DNA of 64,000 nt, taken from Colimorpha sp045640985 (lineage in GTDB: Bacteria; Bacteroidota; Bacteroidia; Bacteroidales; P3). The notes under the pieces were generated by a model. The model did no database searches. It was not told where the DNA came from and saw nothing but the letters and a program-made list of their open reading frames with translations. A program made the position numbers and the translations under genes. Numbering within the stretch: position 1 is the first letter of the stretch; every line of letters starts with the position of its first letter. Location: the NCBI GenBank assembly GCA_045640985.1, contig JAZUFZ010000026.1, positions 61,304 to 125,303 on the forward strand, in the 5' to 3' direction. Positions 28,065 to 35,533 of the stretch are shown here, piece by piece.

Positions 28065-28535
28065 ATGAACTTCAGAAACGCACAACCACAGGACACTTCG
28101 CTTATACTTCAATTCATCAAAGAACTGGCAGAATATGAGAAATTATCTTCTGAGGTGGTGGCCACCCCGGAAATTCTCCAGACGTGGATATTCGACAGAC
28201 AAAAAGCAGAAGTCATCTTTGCACTGGAGGGAGAGAAAGAAGTTGGATTTGCCCTGTTCTTCCATAACTTCTCAACCTTTCAAGGACGTGCAGGAATATA
28301 TCTGGAAGATTTGTTCGTAAAACCACAGTATCGAGGCAAAGGCTATGGGAAAGGGCTCCTCAAGAAATTAGCACAGATCGCTGTGGAACGGGATTGCGGA
28401 CGCTTTGAATGGGTATGCCTTGACTGGAACCAATCAAGTATTGATTTTTATCTTTCCATGGGAGCCAAACCCATGAATGGATGGACCATATACCGCGTAG
28501 AAGGTTCTAACCTTAAGGCGCTCGCAACAAAATAG
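28065..28535 (+). CDS. GNAT-family N-acetyltransferase (SSAT-like)
   Basis: 156 residues with the GNAT acetyl-CoA motif VKPQYRGKGYGKGLLKKL near 86-103 and the YLEDLFV strand before it. The overall pattern is close to the spermidine/diamine acetyltransferase-like subgroup, but the substrate is not known. It starts 12 bp after gldH and is probably the last gene of this operon. Confidence 0.88.
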   Translation: MNFRNAQPQDTSLILQFIKELAEYEKLSSEVVATPEILQTWIFDRQKAEVIFALEGEKEVGFALFFHNFSTFQGRAGIYLEDLFVKPQYRGKGYGKGLLKKLAQIAVERDCGRFEWVCLDWNQSSIDFYLSMGAKPMNGWTIYRVEGSNLKALATK

Positions 28536-28604
28536 ACACAACAGAAAGACCATACAGGTCCCTCCTACCCTACTTTTCACATTGGAACTTTTCATACAGA
28601 ATGA

Positions 28605-28781
28605 GAAGAAGCAAGATTTGTTGTCTGGTCATGGGAAACGGACCGAGTCGTTTATATGGGCGATGAAAAGAACAAGCACTCACTTGATGACCTCATGGAA
28701 AAAGAAGGTCCTTCACAAAAATGCGTATATCTTAGTCATGATTGCCATGCATCCTTCCTTTTCAAAAGTCGTTTCTCTTAG
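28605..28781 (+). pseudogene. Possible coding relic
   Basis: An open stretch without a proper start reads RFVVWSWETDRVVYMGDEK, then HSLDDLMEKEGPSQKCVYLS, before a TAG. The amino-acid composition looks protein-like but I do not recognise the family. No promoter or upstream domain is present, so it is more likely the tail of a decayed gene than a functional one. Confidence 0.25.
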
Positions 28782-28855
28782 ACATCCGAGTAGGTCCCCG
28801 ACAAGGGGTTATTGAAAACTTGAATCTTTACACAATATGTCAATGATCTCTGAGT

Positions 28856-28894
28856 CGAGCGTAGAGCCAAGCTTGCTTGCGCTATACCGAGGCG
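28856..28894. repeat. Dispersed AAGCTTGCTT repeat, copy 1
   Basis: A 39-bp imperfect palindrome starting CGAGCGTAGA, with AAGCTTGCTT at its centre and CCGAGGC at its end. A second copy lies at 35415-35454. Confidence 0.7.
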
Positions 28895-28967
28895 ATTGAT
28901 CATCACCGCAGGTAATGATCTCTCGAAATCGTGCGGGGGGCCGGCTTCCCCGTCTTGATTTCGGATG

Positions 28968-28975
28968 CAAAGTTA
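28968..28975 (-). promoter_or_regulatory. Orphan -7 box facing a structured non-coding stretch
   Basis: The reverse strand reads TAACTTTG. No ORF follows. The downstream RNA would contain CGAAATC and GATTTCG arms around a GC-rich loop and then repeat copy 28856-28894. It could be an orphan promoter or an unrecognised small RNA. Confidence 0.35.
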
Positions 28976-28998
28976 CGAACTCTTTCCGACATCAGATG

Positions 28999-29053
28999 CC
29001 GAACCGGTGCTGAACTGGTGCCGAACCGGTGCTGAATTGGTGCTGAACTGGTG
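28999..29053. repeat. Tandem array of five 11-bp units (CTGAACTGGTG type)
   Basis: Five consecutive units: CCGAACCGGTG, CTGAACTGGTG, CCGAACCGGTG, CTGAATTGGTG, CTGAACTGGTG, and then a partial sixth. The period is 11 bp as in the other arrays, with a different sequence. Confidence 0.88.
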
Positions 29054-29061
29054 CTGATTCG

Positions 29062-29092
29062 TATCATCAAGGGGTCTGACCCTTTGATGATA
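29062..29092. other. Strong hairpin next to the 11-bp array
   Basis: The arms TATCATCAAGGGG and CCCTTTGATGATA are separated by a 5-nt loop, with no U-tract on either side. It directly follows the 28999 array. Confidence 0.6.
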
Positions 29093-29161
29093 CAGAGGCG
29101 GGTAACTCCGTTTTTCCGTCGGAGTAACGTCGGGGCAACGCCGTATATCTTTCGTGTTCCG

Positions 29162-29216
29162 CAGGGAGTTATCAGGGAGATACCAGAGAGATACCCGGGA
29201 GATACCAGAGAGGAAC
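29162..29216. repeat. Tandem array of five 11-bp units (CAGGGAGATAC type)
   Basis: Units: CAGGGAGTTAT, CAGGGAGATAC, CAGAGAGATAC, CCGGGAGATAC, CAGAGAGGAAC. Most share the GAGATA core of the palindromic elements. It is followed at 29231-29257 by a 27-bp GC-rich module that matches 15349-15375 with one difference, in inverted orientation. Confidence 0.88.
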
Positions 29217-29586
29217 CTCACAGAGGCTTCGCGCCAAGCGCAGCGGAGCGACCGCGCGAAGCATGGTCCGGACAGAGGCGGTGTCAAGTCGCGAAACATC
29301 TCTGCAGATTTCCGCGTCCCAATTGGCCAGTTTACTCCAATCCCCGCTACTATCCTCCGCAGATTGGCCTATTGCCCTCAATTATGAAAAATTTTTCAAC
29401 GCCTGTTTTTTCGCAAAAATGGGAAGCCGAACCTGAAACTGGAGCATTTCCCCCCTTATGTGCCCTTTTCAGACCCCGATTTGAGGCATTCTGCCCCCTT
29501 GTCGAGCTCCGACATCTTGGGGAAAGTGGGTTTTGTGATGTCGTATTTCATTGTAGTTGTGCTTTTTAGAGAAATTTGGTTAGGTT

Positions 29587-29743
29587 AAGCGTTACAGTGT
29601 TACAGCGTTACAAACCGATTTTTGAGGGTATCACTATTTCTTCAAACACTCTATAACTATATATATATTAGTTAGTTAAGTAGTATATAAAGAGGGTTTG
29701 TATATCCATTTTTTGGATTGTAACGCGTAACGCTGTAACGCTT
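29587..29743. repeat. Long inverted repeat of GTTACRGYG motifs
   Basis: The left arm 29587-29613 and right arm 29718-29743 are near-perfect reverse complements built from repeated GCGTTACA units. They enclose about 104 bp of very A/T-rich sequence. From memory, this style of repeat accompanies VirE/DUF3987-type loci in Bacteroidota. That link is a recollection, not something shown here. Confidence 0.7.
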
Positions 29744-29808
29744 GGTTGTTAGGTTACTCTTTGTCTAAGAGGCAGTTGAGGGCCTGGCTGAGTTATTCGA
29801 CTATCGTC

Positions 29809-29886
29809 TCATGACTTCTCCTTGGCGAGTACTTTGGTGAATTCTTTCACGGAGAAGTCCCCGGTGAGGTAGGTGGCCTATTTGAT
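29809..29886 (-). pseudogene. Possible coding relic behind a -7 box
   Basis: The reverse strand carries TAATTTTG at 29904-29911. After an in-frame TAG, it reads ATYLTGDFSVKEFTKVLAKE followed shortly by a stop. The fragment looks like the start of a real protein but is too short and interrupted. No family is assigned. Confidence 0.3.
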
Positions 29887-29945
29887 AGCTGCTCCTATCT
29901 ACGCAAAATTATGATGAACCACTTTTATGAAGAACCCAATAATAA

Positions 29946-29971
29946 AAGGGCATAAATTGAATTATGCCCTT
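29946..29971 (-). terminator. Intrinsic terminator of dnaK
   Basis: The arms AAGGGCATAA and TTATGCCCTT have a 6-nt loop. On the minus strand the stem is followed by TTATTATT. It lies about 30 bp downstream of the dnaK stop. Confidence 0.8.
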
Positions 29972-30003
29972 CTGCGTATTCTGTGAGATTGTATTTCAGA
30001 GAA

Positions 30004-31920
30004 TTACTTTACCTCTTCATAATCTACATCAGTCACATCATCTGCGCCGTTCTGCTGGTGCTGATTGCAATCGCCCTGGCAGTTAGGATCACATCCTGGC
30101 TGAGCCTGCTGGGCTTGCTGCTGTGCATTATACATATCCTGAGAAGCGGCCTGCCATGCTGCATTTATCTTTTCCATGGCAGCATCAATCTGAACCGCAT
30201 TGCGGGCACTGTGTGCAGCCTTAAGTTCGTTGAGTGCCGATTCGATAGCAGATTTCTTTTCTGCGGGAATCTTGTCACCGTATTCTTTAAGGTTCTTCTC
30301 GCTCTGGAATATCATTGCATCGGCATTATTGATCTTCTCAACTTCTTCCTTGAGCTTCTTATCTGCGTCAGCATTAGCTTCAGCTTCTGCCTTCATACGT
30401 TTGATTTCATCTTCGCTCAATCCAGAGGAAGCCTCTATACGGATGTTCTGGCTCTTTCCAGTGGCCTTATCGCATGCACTTACATTGAGGATACCGTTTG
30501 CATCGATATCGAAAGTAACTTCAATCTGAGGCACTCCACGTGGTGCTGGTGGGATACCGGCAAGATGGAAACGTCCGATAGTTTTATTGTCGTTAGCCAT
30601 AGGACGCTCGCCCTGAAGCACATGGATTTCAACCTCCGGCTGATTGTCGGCTGCCGTAGAGAACACCTGACTCTTCTTGGTCGGAATGGTAGTATTGGCA
30701 TCAATCAGCTTGGTCATCACACCACCGAGGGTTTCAATACCCAGGCTCAACGGAGTAACATCGAGAAGAAGCACATCCTTAACCTCACCAGTGAGGACGC
30801 CACCTTGAATAGCAGCACCAACTGCCACTACTTCATCAGGATTTACGCCCTTATTTGGAGTCTTTCCAAAGAACTTTTCAACGATAGCCTGGATAGCAGG
30901 AATACGGGTAGAACCGCCCACGAGAATAACCTCGTTAATATCGCTGTTGCTCAAGCCGGCGTCTTTCATAGCCTGACGGCAAGGTTCCAAAGTTGCCTGA
31001 ATCAGATCATCACAAAGCTGTTCAAATTTCGCACGAGACAAAGTACGTACAAGGTGCTGAGGCATACCATCAACCACCGTGATATAAGGAAGATTGATTT
31101 CGGTCTGCTGACTGCTGGACAGCTCAATCTTAGCCTTCTCTGCGGCTTCTTTCAGGCGCTGCATAGCCATCGGGTCTTTTCTAAGATCCAGACCCTTTTC
31201 GCCCTTGAATTCATCGGCGAGCCAGTTGATAATCTTCTGGTCAAAATCATCACCACCCAGGTGGGTATTTCCGTTAGTGGATTTCACTTCAAACACACCG
31301 TCACCAAGATTCAAGATAGAGATATCGAAAGTACCGCCACCGAGGTCGAATACTGCGATATTCATATCCTGATTCTTCTTGTCAAGACCGTATGCCAAAG
31401 CAGCAGCCGTAGGCTCGTTCACGATACGACGAACCTTCAGACCAGCGATTTCGCCGGCCTCCTTAGTTGCCTGACGCTGTGAATCGTTGAAGTATGCAGG
31501 AACTGTGATAACTGCCTCCGTAACTTCCTGTCCAAGGAAATCCTCAGCCGTTTTCTTCATCTTCTGAAGTACGATAGCGCTGATTTCCTGCGGAGTGTAG
31601 AGACGGCCGTTGATATCCACGCGAGGAGTGTTGTTGTCGCCTTTTACAACTTTGTACGGTACAGCACTGATTTCCTTCTGCACGCGGTCGTAGGTCTCGC
31701 CCATGAAACGTTTGATTGAATATACCGTATTGTTAGGATTGGTGATAGCCTGACGTTTTGCAGGATCGCCGACCTTACGGTCACCATTTTCAGTGAAACC
31801 AACAATTGAAGGAGTTGTGCGATGTCCTTCACTATTCGTGATGACAACGGGTTCATTACCTTCCATAACAGCAACACAGCTGTTAGTGGTTCCTAAGTCA
31901 ATTCCAATTATTTTTCCCAT
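30004..31920 (-). CDS. dnaK: Chaperone DnaK (Hsp70)
   Basis: ATP-dependent cytoplasmic chaperone of 638 residues. The N-terminus MGKIIGIDLGTTNSCVAVMEG is diagnostic, and the other Hsp70 signatures (IAVFDLGGGTFDIS, VILVGGSTRIPAIQ) are intact. The substrate-binding domain is followed by a Gln/Ala-rich tail ending TDVDYEEVK. Transcribed alone: a terminator follows and the 191-bp upstream region has no TAnnTTTG box at a useful position but a sigma-54-like sequence instead. A 499-residue frame on the opposite strand is the well-known antisense shadow of dnaK. Confidence 0.98.
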   Translation of the reverse strand: MGKIIGIDLGTTNSCVAVMEGNEPVVITNSEGHRTTPSIVGFTENGDRKVGDPAKRQAITNPNNTVYSIKRFMGETYDRVQKEISAVPYKVVKGDNNTPRVDINGRLYTPQEISAIVLQKMKKTAEDFLGQEVTEAVITVPAYFNDSQRQATKEAGEIAGLKVRRIVNEPTAAALAYGLDKKNQDMNIAVFDLGGGTFDISILNLGDGVFEVKSTNGNTHLGGDDFDQKIINWLADEFKGEKGLDLRKDPMAMQRLKEAAEKAKIELSSSQQTEINLPYITVVDGMPQHLVRTLSRAKFEQLCDDLIQATLEPCRQAMKDAGLSNSDINEVILVGGSTRIPAIQAIVEKFFGKTPNKGVNPDEVVAVGAAIQGGVLTGEVKDVLLLDVTPLSLGIETLGGVMTKLIDANTTIPTKKSQVFSTAADNQPEVEIHVLQGERPMANDNKTIGRFHLAGIPPAPRGVPQIEVTFDIDANGILNVSACDKATGKSQNIRIEASSGLSEDEIKRMKAEAEANADADKKLKEEVEKINNADAMIFQSEKNLKEYGDKIPAEKKSAIESALNELKAAHSARNAVQIDAAMEKINAAWQAASQDMYNAQQQAQQAQPGCDPNCQGDCNQHQQNGADDVTDVDYEEVK

Positions 31921-31976
31921 AATATTATTTGTTTATTTCTTCGTTAATAAATATGTGAGTTCTCACCTATTGGAGT

Positions 31977-31992
31977 ATCAAAATCCATGCCA
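31977..31992 (-). promoter_or_regulatory. Sigma-54-like -24/-12 promoter upstream of dnaK
   Basis: The reverse strand reads TGGCATGGATTTTGAT, against the consensus TGGCAYG-N4-TTGCW. The -24 GG is intact and the spacing is correct, but the -12 GC reads GA. TGACA motifs lie at 32051, 32072 and 32080, where an enhancer-binding site would be expected. The leader to the ATG would be about 45 nt. Confidence 0.45.
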
Positions 31993-32111
31993 AAAATGCC
32001 AGAATAGGATAATTCACGATAAAATATCTGCCAATAAGTCATAAAAACACTGACAGAGCCTATATTTTTACTGACAATATGACAAATATGCCAAAAGCGA
32101 CGGACGTCTCG

Positions 32112-33146
32112 TCATTTCCTGAAATCGCCACGGTCTATCACAGCGTCAGACCCGATTTCCGAAATACGTTCGCGGATATTCCTGACACCTTCTGCGGCTT
32201 CAGTTCCGGTAGCACATTTATTATCGTATATACTATACTTTGCGCGATGTTCTACGGGGGAAAGATTTGGCATTATCACGTTGGCGCCCGAAGCTATCGC
32301 CATTTCACGGCCTTTGGGGTGAAGCGTCGCCAGGGCCGTTGTCGCGGGCAGAAGCACATGCGGATGAAGCAATCGGATAATTGCCAGCAGTCGTAGTGTC
32401 TGCTCAACCGAGCCCGCCTCCATAGCGGCAAACGGCGTATCGTGTGCCGGAATAAACGGTCCGATACCGACCATTTGCGGTTGGGTCATCCGTATATATT
32501 GAAGGTCCTGAAAGAGGGTTTCTACGGTCTGATACGGGGAACCGACCATAAACCCGCAACCGACCTGATATCCGATATTCTTGAGATTCCGCAAACATTC
32601 CAGGCGATTCTGAAACGACATTTCCTGCGGATGAAGCTGCCCATAATGTTCCTGCGAGGCGGTCTCGTGACGCAACAGATACCGCTCTGCCCCGGCTTCG
32701 TACAGTTTCAGATAGCTCTCGTAGGAACGTTCCCCCAACGAAAGCGTAATGGCGCAATCAGGAAAACACTCATGGATATGGGACACTATTTCAACCATCC
32801 GTTCATCGTTGAACCACATATCTTCTCCGCCTTGCAGGACGAATGTTCTGAAACCCAATTCATATCCCGCCTGACAGCACGAATATATCTGCTGAGGCGT
32901 CAGACGGTATCTTGAGGCCGTGGCATTATCGCGGCGCAATCCGCAATAATAACAGTTGTTACGGCAATAAGAGGATATCTCAATCAATCCCCGCATGAAT
33001 ATTTTATTTCCATATACCTGCTGCTTCACCTCAAAGGCAGACGCGCGCAATTGATGAAGTGCCGCCTCATTGTGCGTAGTCAGAAGCAGTTGCAGTTGTG
33101 GCAGCGTTATATCGCGGGAATCGCGGATCTGTTCTATAATATTCAC
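32112..33146 (-). CDS. hydE: [FeFe]-hydrogenase maturase HydE (radical SAM)
   Basis: Radical-SAM enzyme needed to build the H-cluster of [FeFe] hydrogenase; 344 residues. The cluster motif CRNNCYYC occurs near residue 61 in the context IEISSYCRNNCYYCGLRRDN, typical of HydE rather than BioB. FVLQGGEDMWF and RYLLRHETAS are further family segments. The start appears to be GTG at 33146, since no nearby ATG fits. It begins 3 bp after the hexosaminidase stop and so is probably translated from the same message. hydG is not in this window; hydF lies 11 kb away. Confidence 0.92.
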   Translation of the reverse strand: MNIIEQIRDSRDITLPQLQLLLTTHNEAALHQLRASAFEVKQQVYGNKIFMRGLIEISSYCRNNCYYCGLRRDNATASRYRLTPQQIYSCCQAGYELGFRTFVLQGGEDMWFNDERMVEIVSHIHECFPDCAITLSLGERSYESYLKLYEAGAERYLLRHETASQEHYGQLHPQEMSFQNRLECLRNLKNIGYQVGCGFMVGSPYQTVETLFQDLQYIRMTQPQMVGIGPFIPAHDTPFAAMEAGSVEQTLRLLAIIRLLHPHVLLPATTALATLHPKGREMAIASGANVIMPNLSPVEHRAKYSIYDNKCATGTEAAEGVRNIRERISEIGSDAVIDRGDFRK

Positions 33147-33149
33147 TGT

Positions 33150-34976
33150 TTACAATTTATATTCATACACACATTCCCTGGACTCACCATCATAGACCGA
33201 CAGCGTCTTTATTACCGTTCCTTTGGGCAATACGACCGGGTCTGTATATACGGGCGACTGAACTGTGGGCCGAGAGCCGTCAATCGTATAATGAATCGTT
33301 GTATTGGGCAATTCTGTTTCAAAAGCCACCTTATAACGGTTTCCGCCTACGCCGAACCGGTGCATCAGCGGCTTGAAAGAACCCGGAGACGGATTATAGC
33401 CGTTTACGAGCAGCCGTTGTCTGTGGGAAATCATCTTGTGGCGGAAATGATACCAGTCACGCGATTCCCTCGTGCTCCAGAGCGATTCCGATATGGCACA
33501 CAGGCGAGGCAACACCATATAGTCCAGTTCCTCATTATCGCGTATGAACTCAGTCCACAGGAAACATTGCCCGCCTTTCACGAAATCATTCAGATGATGA
33601 TTTGAACCGGCTGGGATAGGGTCAAACTCGTATGTATGACGTAAATTATTCTCGTTTCCCATAGCGGTCGGCTGATATGTGGGATTGGCCTGATAATAAT
33701 CCAGCCAGGTATATTCCGGAGGACACATAACCACTCCGTATTCATTCCATCCTCCGCTTATCGCCTCCTCGGCATTCTTCCACGAAAGAATCATCGGCTT
33801 ACGGTCCGGCGAAACGCCTCGGGTAATTTCCTCCCAACCTATAAGGTGACGGTCCTTCGCCAACAGGAACGAATCCACCTGTTCCAGAAACCATTTCTGA
33901 GGATATTCCGTTTCTTTTCCCTGACAGTCTTCATAATTAATGCCGATATATTTCCCCGGGAACATTTCCACAAGTTCCTCCAGCACGCCGAATACGAATT
34001 TCATCACACTATCCTGGACCGGAGAATTTCCTGTACCGTCCCCGACGCACAGACTTGCGTTCTGCGGCCAGAACGAGCCCACCTGAACCGCATATTGCGC
34101 TCCGTCACACGAAAACTCCGGATATCCCGCCAGTACGGCACTACAATGATTAGGCAACGACAATTCCGGGATAATCTCGACATGACGGGTAGCCGCATAC
34201 GAGACCAGGTCCGCAATGTCTTCCTTGGTATAATATCCTCCGTACGAGCACTCTTCATCTCCTTTCGGCGGTTCTATGTCATACCACGAAACCGTATCAC
34301 GGTCCGGACGGTACGCCCCGACCTGCGTCAATAACGGAAACGAATCTATCTGTACCCGCCAGCCGTAATCGTCGGCCAGATGAAGGTTGAGTTTGTTGAA
34401 CTTATAAACCGAAAGCACGTCGATATAACGCTTCAGCTGTTTCACATTAAAGAAATGGTGGCACACATCCAGCTGACTGCCGCGCCATTCAAAACGGGGA
34501 TAATCCAGAATCGTACAGCAAGGAATTTCAACCTTTGAATACCGGCCCTTGGAGGCATCAGGAGGCAGAAGCTGAAGAAAACTCTGGAAACCGTAAAACA
34601 ATCCCGCCTCCGTATTTGCAGAAATTGAAATGCCCTCAGCCCTGATTTCCAGAAGATAACCCTCCTCGCCTATTTCCTGATTCACACTGTCATTCAGAAT
34701 AAACGACAAATCATTATCTGTGCTTTTCCCGCTGAAAGAAGGATGAAGGCGCATCTTTCGCAAAGACTTTGAGATATATTTGGCAATATCGGTATTCTGA
34801 CCGAGATTCTGAAAATGTATCTTCAAATGGGAATGTAACTTGTATGTATCATTTTTCTGGGTCACAAATACCGGTTCCGGTACGATGCTCACCTCCGTAA
34901 CGACCCCGTTATGGCCGCAACCCGCCATTATGAGCAACAGTAAAAAACCGGACAATATAGTGATTCTCAAACGCAT
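33150..34976 (-). CDS. GH20-like beta-N-acetylhexosaminidase lipoprotein with altered catalytic pair
   Basis: Predicted lipoprotein of 608 residues (signal MRLRITILSGFLLLLIMAGC). A GH20b domain spans about 30-145, followed by a GH20 barrel with YPRFEWRGSQLDV, LHLADDYGWRVQ and PELSLPNHCSA. A C-terminal CHB_HEX-like domain (TIHYTIDGSRPT) follows. Where active GH20 enzymes have HIGGDE, this protein reads GINYED (about 342-347), so the catalytic Asp-Glu pair is inverted to Glu-Asp and the preceding His and Gly residues are lost. Activity is therefore uncertain. The ATG at 34976 was chosen because it begins the lipoprotein signal. It is the first gene of a two-gene unit with hydE. Confidence 0.85.
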   Translation of the reverse strand: MRLRITILSGFLLLLIMAGCGHNGVVTEVSIVPEPVFVTQKNDTYKLHSHLKIHFQNLGQNTDIAKYISKSLRKMRLHPSFSGKSTDNDLSFILNDSVNQEIGEEGYLLEIRAEGISISANTEAGLFYGFQSFLQLLPPDASKGRYSKVEIPCCTILDYPRFEWRGSQLDVCHHFFNVKQLKRYIDVLSVYKFNKLNLHLADDYGWRVQIDSFPLLTQVGAYRPDRDTVSWYDIEPPKGDEECSYGGYYTKEDIADLVSYAATRHVEIIPELSLPNHCSAVLAGYPEFSCDGAQYAVQVGSFWPQNASLCVGDGTGNSPVQDSVMKFVFGVLEELVEMFPGKYIGINYEDCQGKETEYPQKWFLEQVDSFLLAKDRHLIGWEEITRGVSPDRKPMILSWKNAEEAISGGWNEYGVVMCPPEYTWLDYYQANPTYQPTAMGNENNLRHTYEFDPIPAGSNHHLNDFVKGGQCFLWTEFIRDNEELDYMVLPRLCAISESLWSTRESRDWYHFRHKMISHRQRLLVNGYNPSPGSFKPLMHRFGVGGNRYKVAFETELPNTTIHYTIDGSRPTVQSPVYTDPVVLPKGTVIKTLSVYDGESRECVYEYKL

Positions 34977-35006
34977 ATCAATATTTAAGGCATACAATAT
35001 AAATTG

Positions 35007-35014
35007 CAAATATA
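35007..35014 (-). promoter_or_regulatory. -7 box for the GH20-hydE unit
   Basis: The reverse strand reads TATATTTG, about 30 bp upstream of the ATG at 34976. Confidence 0.65.
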
Positions 35015-35167
35015 CGGAATAAATTTGAACCATTCAAAAAAAACACAGGCGGTTAAGATTTTTTATAAAAAAATATCCGGTACAATCCGCTGACGGAACC
35101 AATTGAGACTTTCTCGTATGATTATTTGAGGAATCCCAGACCCACTGCCCGCGCGCGTTCGCTCCGC

Positions 35168-35286
35168 GGTAACTCCCTTCTATCTTCTTTTTATCTTCTT
35201 TTTATCTTTTTTCTATCTCTTATTCTTAGGAAAGGAGATAAAAAGAAGTTAATATGGAGATAAAAAGAAGATAAGAGGGAGTTACC
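35168..35286. repeat. 11-bp-period palindromic element, copy C (119 bp)
   Basis: 55 + 9 + 55 bp with centre TTCTTAGGA; first unit GGTAACTCCCT, last AGGGAGTTACC. The sequence is nearly the reverse complement of copy B, yet its outer flanks match those of copy B in the same orientation (22 of 30 bases on the right; a GCGCGNTCGCTCCG-like motif on the left at 35153). Confidence 0.92.
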
Positions 35287-35414
35287 CCATGGAAATGACT
35301 GTATTACAAGAGAAAATATCGGTTCATCCAACAGACATAAAAAATATATCAGATACACAATAAATCAGGGAATGATTCGTTTTATATAGTAATAAATGAA
35401 CGTTTTTGATAAGC

Positions 35415-35454
35415 CGAGCGCAGATGGAAAGCTTGCTTTCACTATGCCGAGGCA
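35415..35454. repeat. Dispersed AAGCTTGCTT repeat, copy 2
   Basis: A 40-bp relative of 28856-28894: CGAGCGCAGA start, AAGCTTGCTT centre, GCCGAGGCA end. It lies about 80 bp upstream of the flippase gene. Confidence 0.7.
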
Positions 35455-35533
35455 AGAAAACGCCCCTTGAAAATGAACCAAAATTGAGAGTATCCTTCGT
35501 ATTAAATGAGTGGATACTTCGTATCAGAATCGA

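Larger units (their letters stand above)
28536..30003. other. 1.47-kb gene desert with repeats and relics
   Basis: The longest stretch without an intact gene in the window. In order it holds a coding relic, the AAGCTTGCTT repeat, an orphan -7 box, two 11-bp arrays separated by a hairpin, the shared GC-rich module, the GTTACRGYG inverted repeat, a second relic and the dnaK terminator. The 172-residue open frame at 29051-29569 spans the repeats and looks spurious. Confidence 0.65.
34977..35533. other. Divergent intergenic region upstream of the flippase
   Basis: Holds the GH20 promoter, palindromic copy C and the second AAGCTTGCTT repeat. A short palindrome GATAC-TTC-GTATC (35513-35525) lies just before the flippase start. 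No convincing TAnnTTTG box faces the flippase. Confidence 0.6.

Noticed and set aside
28999..29216. 11-bp arrays as a CRISPR
   Set aside because: Units are contiguous with no unique spacers, too short for CRISPR repeats, and no cas gene is near.
29051..29569. 172-residue open frame across the gene desert
   Set aside because: It reads through two repeat arrays and a hairpin, has a skewed Arg/Pro composition and no -7 box.
29983..31482. 499-residue open frame antisense to dnaK
   Set aside because: Long antisense frames opposite dnaK are a known codon-usage artefact. The translation has no recognisable domain and the sense gene is certain.
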